The notes under the pieces were generated by a model. The model searched no databases. It was given only the letters and a program-made list of their open reading frames with translations, and was not told the origin of the DNA. Made by a program: the position numbers and the translations under genes. A stretch of 51,054 bases of DNA from Candidatus Amulumruptor caecigallinarius (GTDB lineage: Bacteria > Bacteroidota > Bacteroidia > Bacteroidales > Muribaculaceae): NCBI GenBank assembly GCA_023665605.1, contig JAMPDP010000001.1, positions 1,206,829 through 1,257,882 of the forward strand, read 5' to 3'. This document shows, piece by piece, positions 26,421 to 34,786 of the stretch. The first letter of the stretch is position 1; each line of letters begins with the position of its first letter.

Positions 26421-27635
26421 TTAGAAGCTGAACTGCGCCATCACCATGGCTGAGGAGGTGGCGAGACCGAGGTTGTCCTCGTCGCGGTCGAGCTGACGGT
26501 CATGGCCGGTGCGTCCGGTGTACTGATACATGGCCTGAAGCTTGACGTTGATGGAGGGGATGTAGAAGTTGACGCCTACGGCAGGCATATTGAGCAAGCC
26601 CCCCTTGTCGGTGCCGTTGCGGTCCATCAAGTCATAGCGCAGGGCGGGCTGCCAGTGCTCGTTGATGAAGTAGCCCACCTGGCCGTAAGCACCCCAGTAG
26701 TTGAAGCTGCGGTCAATCTTCTGGCGCTTGGTGAAGCCCACGTGCATATAATATGCCTCGGCACCGAAGTACCAGCGGTTATGGATCCATGCCCACTCCA
26801 CACCAACACGAGTGTCGTTGGTGCTCTCGTTCTCGCTCTCCACATTGATGGAGGCTGATACGCCGGCGAGCATCTTGTTCTGATTGAGGCGGCGGGGGTC
26901 GCCCTGACTGCCTGGCATCGCTCCGTAGGGCTGGAAGGTGAAGCGGGCGGCATAGAGCAGCGAGGGTATGTGCCAGTCATCGCTCCAGGTCTTTGTGGCG
27001 GTGTTTATTGATGAGCCGGTGCCGTTGAAGATGCCTACCTGATAGCCCCACTTCCCCTTGATAAGGCCATAAGCCTCCACGCCGAGGTCAAAGCCGGTGT
27101 TGAAGCGGGGACTCACGGCATTGAGCGAATAGGGCATAATCACCTGCGCGGTGAGCGATGTGGGGAGCTGCGGGAAGAGCGTCTCACCCAGAGTGGTTAG
27201 CATGGCGTGGCTGAAGGGGGTCTTGAACTTACCGACCCTCACGCCAATGGCCTCTTTGGGGCGTATATCCGCCCAAGCCTGCTGGAGCAGCTCGCCGCCG
27301 CTCTTGGCAGCGTTGATGGTGAGATTGAAGCTCACTATGTTGAAAGCACGACCCGTGAAGCCGAGCACGGCATAGGGCACGGCGAAGCCGGAGTTGGCCA
27401 CGTTGTCCTGATTGTAGGCGGGGTCGAGGCCGGCATCGTCATAGTAATTGTAGTTAAACGATGTCTGAGCCAGCACGTAAGGCTTCAGCACGAAGTCGCC
27501 CTTCTTGGTCTTGAAGGTGAAGCCGTTGTGGTCAGCCAAAGAGATGACACCATTGTCGGTGTCGGGGTCAAACTGCGCCATGGCAGCAGGCATCGCCAGC
27601 AGGGCGCAGACGAGTGATAGCAAGAGGTGTTTCAC
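26421..27635 (-). CDS. Outer-membrane porin (phosphate-selective porin O/P-like)
   Basis: From a GTG start the 404-residue protein has a signal peptide ending at AMAQ. A beta-barrel pattern of alternating residues follows (DFVLKPYVLAQTSFNYNYYDD, RVGKFKTPFSHAMLTTLGET). It ends in aromatic-final MVMAQFSF, the usual outer-membrane assembly signal. GVRVGKFKTPF is typical of the OprO/P group. Substrate cannot be read; an anionic or iron-complex solute is possible given the operon. Confidence 0.85.
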   Translation of the reverse strand: MKHLLLSLVCALLAMPAAMAQFDPDTDNGVISLADHNGFTFKTKKGDFVLKPYVLAQTSFNYNYYDDAGLDPAYNQDNVANSGFAVPYAVLGFTGRAFNIVSFNLTINAAKSGGELLQQAWADIRPKEAIGVRVGKFKTPFSHAMLTTLGETLFPQLPTSLTAQVIMPYSLNAVSPRFNTGFDLGVEAYGLIKGKWGYQVGIFNGTGSSINTATKTWSDDWHIPSLLYAARFTFQPYGAMPGSQGDPRRLNQNKMLAGVSASINVESENESTNDTRVGVEWAWIHNRWYFGAEAYYMHVGFTKRQKIDRSFNYWGAYGQVGYFINEHWQPALRYDLMDRNGTDKGGLLNMPAVGVNFYIPSINVKLQAMYQYTGRTGHDRQLDRDEDNLGLATSSAMVMAQFSF

Positions 27636-27701
27636 GTTGACAGCGTGTGAGTTGATTAGTGGTTTAAGGTAGCTGATTCAGCTGTGATGGCTATTGTTGC
27701 G

Positions 27702-29147
27702 TCAGAGCGATTGGAGGAACTTGACCAAGGCACGGCGCTCCGGGGCGGTCATTCGCTCGAAGAGCTGACGTGATGCCCAGCCCTCGCCGCCATGCCACAT
27801 GATGGCTTCGACGAAGTTGCGGGCGCGACCGTCGTGGAGGAAGTAAGTGTGGCCGTTCACCTTCTCCTGCAGGCCTATGCCCCACAGGGGGGTGGTGCGC
27901 CACTCGTTGCCCATCGCCAGGCCCGAGACGTAGTTGTCATTGAGGCCCACACCCATTATCTCCGAACCCATGTCATGCAGCAGGTAGTCACTGTATGGGT
28001 GGATGGTCTGCGAGCCGAGCCAGGGGAGGGCCGTACCGTTGAGCAGCACGGAGCCGCGGGGCTTGGTGTGGAGCGTGGTGACGTGGCACAGGTGGCACTT
28101 GGCACGGTAGAACATCTCCTCGCCGAGCTTCACTTCGGGGTCATTGACATTGCGGCGCGCGGGCACACCGAGGCTCTGCATATAGAGGTCGACATCCTCC
28201 ATATCCTCGGTGGAGACATCGAGCTGGTCATAGCTCAGGCCCATCATCGAACCTTCAGTCATCTGGCTCTGACCCTCACAGATCTCCTCGGGGTAGCGGG
28301 AGTTGGTCACGCCCATGTCGCTGGAGAATCCGAGCTCCACCGTCAGGTCAGCGTGCTGGGCCTTGTTGCCTGAGAGGCCAAGTTGCCTTATGCCTCGCTC
28401 GGTGATGTAGTTACAGCGGCCTGAGATGCCATATTCGGGGTAGTTGCTCTTGGCGGCAAGCGCCTCAATCTCATTGGGGTCAAGTGCCATCATCTGACCC
28501 ATGCCCACATGTCGCAGCGGCACTCGTACGGTGCACATCAGGTCCTCCGGGGCTATCTCGTCGGCATACCAGTCGGTGATGGTGTACTCGGGGCGTGCCA
28601 GTTCGTAGGTCTCGCCGTCAGGGAACGAGAATGTCTGGAAGTGCCAGGTGCACTTGAGCTTGCCTTCGGGCTTGACACCATAGATGGCCTGGTCATGCAG
28701 CACGCGCCCGTACTGACGGAAGAATGCTCCGTTGCGGCGGGTGATGTAGACGAGCATCGACGAGAAGCCGTAGGGCCCCGAGCCGCCGTCGCCCCACAGA
28801 CTTGGGCGGGTGCGCCCGGCGTTGCGGTGACACGAGCCACATGAGTAGCCGGCATACACCGGGCCGAGACCGCCACCGTGGGAGTTGGTGGAGGTGCGCA
28901 CATCGTCATAGAGCTTGTCGCCGCGGGTGAAGCGCGACAGATAGTCACCGCTCACCCAGGGAGCCTCGGAGTCGTAAGCCTTGGAGGAGTTGAGAAATAT
29001 GGTGGATGTGCCCGCCGACAGTGCATAGTCGTCAGGCACTTCCACATCAGGCATATCAAGCCCGTCGGTGCTTTCGCAACCGACGAGCGTTGAGATGACT
29101 GAAAGAGCTGTGATGAATGTCGAAATCCGTGTCAGCCTAAGCTGCAT
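27702..29147 (-). CDS. Di-haem oxidoreductase lipoprotein (DUF1111/DHOR)
   Basis: The 481-residue protein has a lipobox ending at C24 (LVGC) and two haem c sites, C103-G-S-C106-H107 and C351-H-L-C354-H355. The spacing and the segments around GSVLLNGTALPWLG, MGVGLNDNYVSGLAMG and HTYFLHDGRARNFVEAIMWHGGE are typical of the DUF1111 family, which is related to MauG and CcpA peroxidases. This family is often encoded next to imelysins. It would work in the periplasm on redox chemistry linked to iron. It follows the imelysin gene by 66 bp. Confidence 0.9.
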   Translation of the reverse strand: MQLRLTRISTFITALSVISTLVGCESTDGLDMPDVEVPDDYALSAGTSTIFLNSSKAYDSEAPWVSGDYLSRFTRGDKLYDDVRTSTNSHGGGLGPVYAGYSCGSCHRNAGRTRPSLWGDGGSGPYGFSSMLVYITRRNGAFFRQYGRVLHDQAIYGVKPEGKLKCTWHFQTFSFPDGETYELARPEYTITDWYADEIAPEDLMCTVRVPLRHVGMGQMMALDPNEIEALAAKSNYPEYGISGRCNYITERGIRQLGLSGNKAQHADLTVELGFSSDMGVTNSRYPEEICEGQSQMTEGSMMGLSYDQLDVSTEDMEDVDLYMQSLGVPARRNVNDPEVKLGEEMFYRAKCHLCHVTTLHTKPRGSVLLNGTALPWLGSQTIHPYSDYLLHDMGSEIMGVGLNDNYVSGLAMGNEWRTTPLWGIGLQEKVNGHTYFLHDGRARNFVEAIMWHGGEGWASRQLFERMTAPERRALVKFLQSL

Positions 29148-29213
29148 AATCTTTCAGTGATATTGGCATTGAACAGAGAGATGGAGAGAGTGTGTGTGCG
29201 TGTCCGGGAGCTA

Positions 29214-30380
29214 TCAGTTCTGCACCTTGCGGGGCTGGCCATCCTTGAAGAGGAGGAACTCCAGTGTGTGGAATCCGCGCACAGCCTGAACAGCCTCGAT
29301 GGCATCGTCTTCGTCACCGTCACCCCAGGTAAGGTTGTCGTAGTTGCCGGAGTTGAGGATGTTGACAATCTGAGCCTGGTCAAGGGGCCATGAGTCCATG
29401 TTGGGGTCGAGGCCGAGCTCGTCAACGGGGCCGAAGAGGAATGCCTCAGACTTCTCCCAGGGCTCACGGGCGGAGAGCCAAGCGTTGCAGGCGTTGATGA
29501 AGCCCTGGTCAGAGGGTGCAGCCTTGAAAGCCTTCACGGCAGTGTCGAGAGCGCGAACGCGGGTCTCAAGCATGGAGTAGGTGGGGAGTACCACACCGTT
29601 GACATACTGCTCGACCACAGGCTGCAGCTGAGCCTCGCTGAAGGATACCATGGCGGGCTTGAGCTGGTTATCCAGCACCTCCTCAAGGTCAGCGCAGGCA
29701 TCCATGGCTGCGTGGCTCTCTGCGGAGTTGATGTTGTTGCGCAGGGGCTGGGGGATGTTAAGAATGGCAGTGTAAGCAGCGTTGATGGCGTTCTTCACGT
29801 TAGCGTCGAGGGCGGCGTTGTTGGCGGCCACGAGTGCCGAGAGTGAATTGCTGTTGACGGTGCCGTCAAGCGAGCCGTAGTAGCTGTTGCGGATGGAGAG
29901 GATGTTGTTGGAGTAGTCCTCACGTGAATGCCAGCTGTACCATGACTCCACAGCATAGAGGGCACCGGTGATGTCACCGTTCTGGTACTTGTCCACAGGC
30001 TCACCAATCTTGGCAACACCTACCTCGTTGGCGATAGTGATGCAGCCTTCGATCATCTCCTGGATGGATGAGAGGGCTGAGCCGTAGGCGCTGCCGTTGT
30101 GGTCGCGATACTGGGCGGCGAAAGGTGCGCCGCCGTTGTAGCTCACGCTCCAGGCCTTGTTGAGGTCGGTGGCATCGTTCACCAGCAGGCTTGACACCTG
30201 GCTCATATAGTTGCCCCAGGAAGCGGCGTTAGCAGCCGTGTAGTCGATGTTGGCGGCATTGTCGGTGGGAGTGGGTACAGTTGAGTTTGGGGTCTGGTTG
30301 TCATCGTTCTTGTCTGACGAGCAGGCCACAGAACCCATGGCGGCAATGGCGATTGCCGCAAAAATGTAACTTTTTTTCAT
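29214..30380 (-). CDS. Imelysin-family lipoprotein with circularly permuted motif order
   Basis: The 388-residue lipoprotein (C20 in GSVACSS) has imelysin motifs in permuted order. The SRED...NILSIRNSYYG block (152-169), which comes second in canonical imelysins, is here first. The block WLSAREPWEKSEAFLFG, WPLD (331-334) and GFHTLE (369-374, the GxHxxE site) lies at the C-terminus. A permuted topology is already known for a Bacteroides ovatus imelysin-like structure. Imelysins are linked to iron uptake and bind metal, and they are no longer thought to be peptidases. It sits directly between the first barrel gene and the di-haem gene. Confidence 0.9.
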   Translation of the reverse strand: MKKSYIFAAIAIAAMGSVACSSDKNDDNQTPNSTVPTPTDNAANIDYTAANAASWGNYMSQVSSLLVNDATDLNKAWSVSYNGGAPFAAQYRDHNGSAYGSALSSIQEMIEGCITIANEVGVAKIGEPVDKYQNGDITGALYAVESWYSWHSREDYSNNILSIRNSYYGSLDGTVNSNSLSALVAANNAALDANVKNAINAAYTAILNIPQPLRNNINSAESHAAMDACADLEEVLDNQLKPAMVSFSEAQLQPVVEQYVNGVVLPTYSMLETRVRALDTAVKAFKAAPSDQGFINACNAWLSAREPWEKSEAFLFGPVDELGLDPNMDSWPLDQAQIVNILNSGNYDNLTWGDGDEDDAIEAVQAVRGFHTLEFLLFKDGQPRKVQN

Positions 30381-30442
30381 CTGTTTAGAGGTGAATTATT
30401 GTGTTATGATTATGATTGATTTTCAGAGGATTGAAGTCGTGG

Positions 30443-31813
30443 TTACTTGCGAATGAACCATCCAACATAGGCTACGCCTATGCCCCACTCATTCTCACTG
30501 TTGTAACGCGAGGAGCCAAACACCTTTTGTGTGCCGATCTGGCGTGTGGTGTAGTCGGCCTTCACCACCAGATTGGGGAGAGCGAACCAGTTGAGGCCTA
30601 CCTGCCACTTGCTCACCTCGCAGCGCTCATCCATCGGTGTGGTGACTGTGCCGCGATACTGCGGGTTGAAGTACTCATAGCGGGCGAAGGGGATGATGTC
30701 GGGCATCTTGAAGCGCACCATATTATTGATGCGGAAACCGATTTCGGCACCGTAGCTCATGGCGTTCTTGGCCACGGGCACAAGGCGTGAGTAGGGTGAC
30801 TTGTTGCTCAGGCGGCGGTTGATGGCGGAGAGCTTGGCTGAGTTGCCCACATAACCGTAAGTGAGGTCGGCGCGAGCCTGAAAGTAGCGGTGGCGGTAGT
30901 CGGCATCCCAAGTGAAGATGGCCACGGGGATGCGACCGGCAGATGCGTATGTCTGCTCCTTGTCGGCATTGGAGCCGGCATCGCGGCAGTAGTAGAATGA
31001 CACGCCGGTGCGCAAGCCGGGCACGCCCTTGTAGTCGAGGCGGCCCACGTAGCCGGGCGATGTGAAGTTGTCAGTCTCAAAGAGTCCCTGATTGGCGCTC
31101 CCTACCCATGTGTCGCGGCTCATGCCGTTGGCGTTAAGGCCGGCTACCACCATTGCCTGGTAGTCGAAGCGGCCATATCCGCGGCCAAAGGAGCCAAACA
31201 GCTCCAGACCGGTGGAGTGCCATGTGCAGGGTATGATGGAGGTGGCACTCTCGGGGCGCGAAGATCCGAAGAAGTTGATGGGCTCGTGGTGGGCATTGGT
31301 CAGCCCGATGGGAATCACCATGTGGCCGGCGCGCACGTTGAAGGCGGGGATTATCAGTCGGGTGATGTGGAACTGCTCCAGAGCCACCTCGCCCCCCTTC
31401 TCTATCTCGGTCTCATATTCGCCATTCTCGGAGTTCTCAAGCTCCACGGCAGTGCCGGTGCCTCCGGCCTCAAACTCTATCTCGGCTCCGAGAATCCACT
31501 TGGAGTTGAACTTGTAGTCCAGAGCGAGGACGAAGCGGGGTATGGAGATGGTGTTGCGGTGAGTCTTGGTGTTGCCTGCGGCGGTGCCGTTGAAGCGGTT
31601 GGTGCCGTAGTCCTTGAAGTTGGCAAGAATCTCGCCATAGCCGCCGAAGCGGAACTTCCGATAGTCGTCACCGCCTCCCGGCGCCGCCACGCTATCGGAA
31701 GTGCAGCATAGCGTAGAATCAATCGGCGCTGCTGCGCCGAGCTCAGCCGGCGCTGCTGCTGAAACCTTAATTCCGGCCATCGCGGCCAGACAAAACCAAA
31801 CTAAACTTTTCAT
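30443..31813 (-). CDS. Outer-membrane beta-barrel porin, first gene of the imelysin operon
   Basis: From ATG 31813 (the codon before it is TTG) the protein has 456 residues and a signal peptide ending near VSAAAP. Barrel strands follow (FRFGGYGEILANFKDYG, FVLALDYKFNSKWILGAEIE, FNVRAGHMVIPIGLTNAHHE), and the end is an aromatic-rich VGWFIRK. It resembles OprO/P-type or carbohydrate-type porins. The C-terminus lacks the classic terminal Phe. It is unlike the second barrel in the same cluster, so the operon has two distinct outer-membrane proteins. A -7 box lies 29 bp upstream. Confidence 0.8.
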   Translation of the reverse strand: MKSLVWFCLAAMAGIKVSAAAPAELGAAAPIDSTLCCTSDSVAAPGGGDDYRKFRFGGYGEILANFKDYGTNRFNGTAAGNTKTHRNTISIPRFVLALDYKFNSKWILGAEIEFEAGGTGTAVELENSENGEYETEIEKGGEVALEQFHITRLIIPAFNVRAGHMVIPIGLTNAHHEPINFFGSSRPESATSIIPCTWHSTGLELFGSFGRGYGRFDYQAMVVAGLNANGMSRDTWVGSANQGLFETDNFTSPGYVGRLDYKGVPGLRTGVSFYYCRDAGSNADKEQTYASAGRIPVAIFTWDADYRHRYFQARADLTYGYVGNSAKLSAINRRLSNKSPYSRLVPVAKNAMSYGAEIGFRINNMVRFKMPDIIPFARYEYFNPQYRGTVTTPMDERCEVSKWQVGLNWFALPNLVVKADYTTRQIGTQKVFGSSRYNSENEWGIGVAYVGWFIRK

Positions 31814-31841
31814 CAATTGTGATAACTAACTTTTTCCGCTG

Positions 31842-31849
31842 CAAAGTTA
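31842..31849 (-). promoter_or_regulatory. -7 box of the imelysin operon (TAACTTTG)
   Basis: On the minus strand TAACTTTG (31849-31842) matches TAnnTTTG exactly. The predicted start is near 31835, giving a leader of about 20 bases. No convincing -33 TTTG was found. I see no clear Fur-box palindrome in the surrounding 60 bases. Confidence 0.65.
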
Positions 31850-31970
31850 CGGTCGCCCAGAGTGGCCGGAAATACCCAATTTTATGTAAATTTCACCAAC
31901 GCCACCCCATTTTAACCAAACATCCCTTAATACTTTCTTAGTATCCCACCAACTTACACGGCATACAGAA

Positions 31971-32010
31971 AGCCCCGGATGTCTGCGCTATCGCTTCGGC
32001 TTCCGGGGCT
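31971..32010 (-). terminator. Terminator downstream of mscS
   Basis: AGCCCCGG (31971-31978) pairs with CCGGGGCT (32003-32010). Read on the minus strand, TTTCTG follows. It lies between the mscS stop and the promoter of the imelysin operon, so it separates the two units. Confidence 0.75.
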
Positions 32011-32125
32011 ACGAGTAAATCAGCGTCCTGCGGACGCTCTTTAGGAAGTTCTGCAACATCGCTCCTTAAGAGTGCGATGCTGTATATATATATACCGACC
32101 ATGGTTCGGCAACAACAGTCGGCGG
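32011..32125. other. Gene-free stretch with two more small hairpins
   Basis: Between the mscS stop and its terminator lie AGCGTCC-TGC-GGACGCT (near 32022) and CATCGCTC...GAGTGCGATG (near 32057-32080), followed by a short TA repeat (TGTATATATATATACC). No ORF is credible. The hairpins may be stacked 3' untranslated structure of mscS. Confidence 0.45.
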
Positions 32126-33550
32126 TTACTTCTGCGGAGCCGGCGCGCCTTGTGAGCCGTCGGTGAGCCAGGGGTGCGGGAGGCCGAAGATGGTGCCGGT
32201 GTCGTGGTTGCCCACGAAGCCTTCGAGGATGGTGTCGCGTCCGCTGGGGTTCTTGAACGGCATCAGACTGAATGCACTCATCATGGCCGTGATATGCTCG
32301 AAGATGGTGTCCTGCATAGCCTCGTAGGGGAGCCATGCCGAGGTGGCTGTGAAGCAGTAGATCTGGAGAGGCACGCCCGTGGCTGTCTGTTCAAGGGTGG
32401 AGACAAAGCAAGTATCAGCGTGTGACACCATAGGATTTGCATCAAGCCACATCCTCACGTAGGCGCGGAACAGGCCGATGTTCGTCTCGATGGTACCATC
32501 GACCAATCCCTCGGAGTTGTTCACATCCTCCACCTTCCCGGCAGCGCGCTGTGCGAGCTTGGCGGTGATGTAGCGGTCCATCATCGGCACCTTGCGGATT
32601 GCGTCAAGCATCTCGTCGGTGGTGGGGAGGATGCTGTCGGAGTCTATCAGCAGCGAGCGGCATATGCGGCGTGTGTTGCTGGTCTGCATTGATGAATAAT
32701 TGGTGAAGCTGCCGCTCACCAGACTGTAAGGGGGCACCGATGTGGTGGTCTTGTCCCAGTTGAGCACCTTGATGGCCGTGAGACTCACCTCAGTGACGGT
32801 GCCGTTGGCATCGGTACCCTTGATGGCAATCCAGTCACCGACATGCAGCGAGTCATTCTCCGAGAGCTGCACGCCGGCCACCACACCGAGGATGCTGTCC
32901 TTGAACACCAACATCAGCACGGCAGCAAAAGCGCCGAGGCCGGCCAGCAGCGAGCCCGGCGACTTGTCGACAAGCACCGCCACCATAACGATGACGGCCA
33001 GAATCCACACCATCCCTTTGAAGAGCTGAACCAGACCATTGAGCGGCAGGTGCTTCTTGTTCTTGCGGGAGTCCACGTTATGCCATATGGCCGAGAGCAG
33101 CGATGCTATGGCTTGCGCGGTGACGATAATCACGTAGATCCACGTGATTTTGGTGAGCCACTTGGCCACGTCGCCACGCAGCTCCACGAGTGTGAACTGG
33201 ATGAAAATCAGAAACACAAGTGCAGGAATCATGGTGCAAAGCCGCTTGAAGAATCCCTCGGAGTTGAGGAACCCGTAGAGGCTCAGCTCATTGCGCGGCT
33301 TGAAGGTGCTCAGAGCCATCAGCACCGCCTTCTTGAACACCCAGCCTATCGCCACAGACACCAGAAACACCACCGCAGCATATACGATGGTCTCGGCCGT
33401 GTGGTTGTGCGCCAGACCGATGGGACGAAGTATCCAGTGGGTGATGTCGAGGAAGAGCTGGGCAAATGTGGCCGTGCTCTCATGCAGCGCGGGGCTCACC
33501 GCTGTGTCAGCGAGCTGTGTGAACGTGCTGTCAGTAGCGTTTGCAGGCAT
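32126..33550 (-). CDS. MscS-family mechanosensitive channel
   Basis: The 474-residue protein has five to six membrane helices in its first 230 residues. The MscS pore and beta domain follow (LLAGLGAFAAVLMLVFKDSILGVVAGVQLSEN, LHVGDWIAIKGTDANGTVTE, VLNWDKTTTSVPPYSLVS). The last third is a soluble cytoplasmic part. It is longer than E. coli MscS, as in the YbdG/YnaI-type branch. It should open under membrane tension and relieve osmotic shock. It is transcribed alone, divergent from the choloylglycine-hydrolase gene. Confidence 0.93.
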   Translation of the reverse strand: MPANATDSTFTQLADTAVSPALHESTATFAQLFLDITHWILRPIGLAHNHTAETIVYAAVVFLVSVAIGWVFKKAVLMALSTFKPRNELSLYGFLNSEGFFKRLCTMIPALVFLIFIQFTLVELRGDVAKWLTKITWIYVIIVTAQAIASLLSAIWHNVDSRKNKKHLPLNGLVQLFKGMVWILAVIVMVAVLVDKSPGSLLAGLGAFAAVLMLVFKDSILGVVAGVQLSENDSLHVGDWIAIKGTDANGTVTEVSLTAIKVLNWDKTTTSVPPYSLVSGSFTNYSSMQTSNTRRICRSLLIDSDSILPTTDEMLDAIRKVPMMDRYITAKLAQRAAGKVEDVNNSEGLVDGTIETNIGLFRAYVRMWLDANPMVSHADTCFVSTLEQTATGVPLQIYCFTATSAWLPYEAMQDTIFEHITAMMSAFSLMPFKNPSGRDTILEGFVGNHDTGTIFGLPHPWLTDGSQGAPAPQK

Positions 33551-33709
33551 AATATGTGAACTTTAGGTTTTCATACTGATATACGCCGGGGATTGGATGT
33601 TTGTTCAAATGTTAATATATGTCAAGTCGGTGACTACTCAGAGCCGTAGTTGTTGTGTGTATATATAATGTATCGTCACGTTTAACCATTTATTACCCCA
33701 AGCATAGAC

Positions 33710-34786
33710 ATGAACCATACACTCACAGCAGTAATGGCCGCAACAGCACTTTCCATCATCGGCGCAGCCGAGGCTCCGGCATGCACCGGCATAACCCTTC
33801 GCGCCACCGACGGCTCGGTGGTGGCGGCGCGCACCGTGGAGTGGGCGGGCTCACGCTACGAGAGTCAGGCCGTAGCCGTACCCCGTGGCTACGAGCAGCA
33901 GTCCTACACTTCGCGCGGTCAGGACGGCATGAAGTTCAAGGCTCGTTACGGATTCGTGGGACTCTCCACTGCCCTGCCCCAGTTCATCGTTGACGGCCTC
34001 AACGAGCATGGCCTCTGCGCAGAACTCTTCTTCTTCCCCGGCAGCGGCAAGTACCCGGAGCTTGACTCGGCACTCCTTGACCGCACCATCGGCGATATGC
34101 AGCTGGTGAGCTACCTGCTGGGCGAATGCCGCGACCTGGCGGAGGTGAAGGAGGCCATGAAGCATGTGCGCGTCACGGCTCTTGAACCATCTGGCTCCAC
34201 TTGTCACTGGCGGCTCACTGATGCCTCGGGCAAGCAGATTGTCATGGAGATAATCGACGGCGAGGTGCGCTACTATGACAGCATCGGCGTGCTCACCAAC
34301 GCTCCGGAATACACCTGGCACCTCACCAACCTGCGTAACTATATCAACCTCTACTCCGGGGCGGCTCCGTCACATCAGTTTGACGGCATCGAGCTCACCC
34401 CGCTGAGCGGCGGCAGCGGTCTGCTCGGGCTCCCCGGCGACTACACTTCCCCTTCACGCTTCGTGCGCGCGGCCTTCTTCCAGGACTGCGCCCCGGCACA
34501 GGCCACCGGCCTCAAGGCAGTGGAGCAGGCCATGGTGATTCTCAACAACTTCGACATCCCCATCGGCACGGCATGGGCAAAGGGTGACACGGTACCTGAC
34601 ATGCACACCTCTACGCAGTGGGCCATCGCCACTGACCTCAAGGCCCGCAAGATATACTACCGCACTGGCATCAACCACCACATCCGTTGCATCGACGTGG
34701 CTGCCATCAACTTCGCCAAGCAGCCTTACAAGGTTCTCGCGCTTGACGATGTTACCTCGGAGCCTGTCACTCCCGTCAGCTTCTAA
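33710..34786 (+). CDS. Choloylglycine hydrolase family enzyme (bile salt hydrolase / amidase)
   Basis: This 358-residue Ntn hydrolase has a signal peptide cut before C25 (APA|CTGITLRATDGS), which frees the catalytic N-terminal cysteine. Other family sites are visible: AARTVEW (Arg18 region, with Glu where many bile salt hydrolases have Asp), DGLNEHGLCAE, VLTNAPEYTWHLTNLRNY (Asn175 region) and GLPGDYTSPSRFVRAAF (Arg228 region). The family cleaves amide bonds of conjugated bile acids, penicillin V or acyl-homoserine lactones. Export suggests periplasmic action. The exact substrate is undecided. The stop overlaps the convergent comEC stop. Confidence 0.88.
   Translation: MNHTLTAVMAATALSIIGAAEAPACTGITLRATDGSVVAARTVEWAGSRYESQAVAVPRGYEQQSYTSRGQDGMKFKARYGFVGLSTALPQFIVDGLNEHGLCAELFFFPGSGKYPELDSALLDRTIGDMQLVSYLLGECRDLAEVKEAMKHVRVTALEPSGSTCHWRLTDASGKQIVMEIIDGEVRYYDSIGVLTNAPEYTWHLTNLRNYINLYSGAAPSHQFDGIELTPLSGGSGLLGLPGDYTSPSRFVRAAFFQDCAPAQATGLKAVEQAMVILNNFDIPIGTAWAKGDTVPDMHTSTQWAIATDLKARKIYYRTGINHHIRCIDVAAINFAKQPYKVLALDDVTSEPVTPVSF

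Noticed and set aside
31816-31920. A Fur box upstream of the imelysin operon
   Set aside because: I searched by eye for an imperfect AT-rich palindrome like the Fur consensus and found none convincing; the promoter is listed without a regulator.
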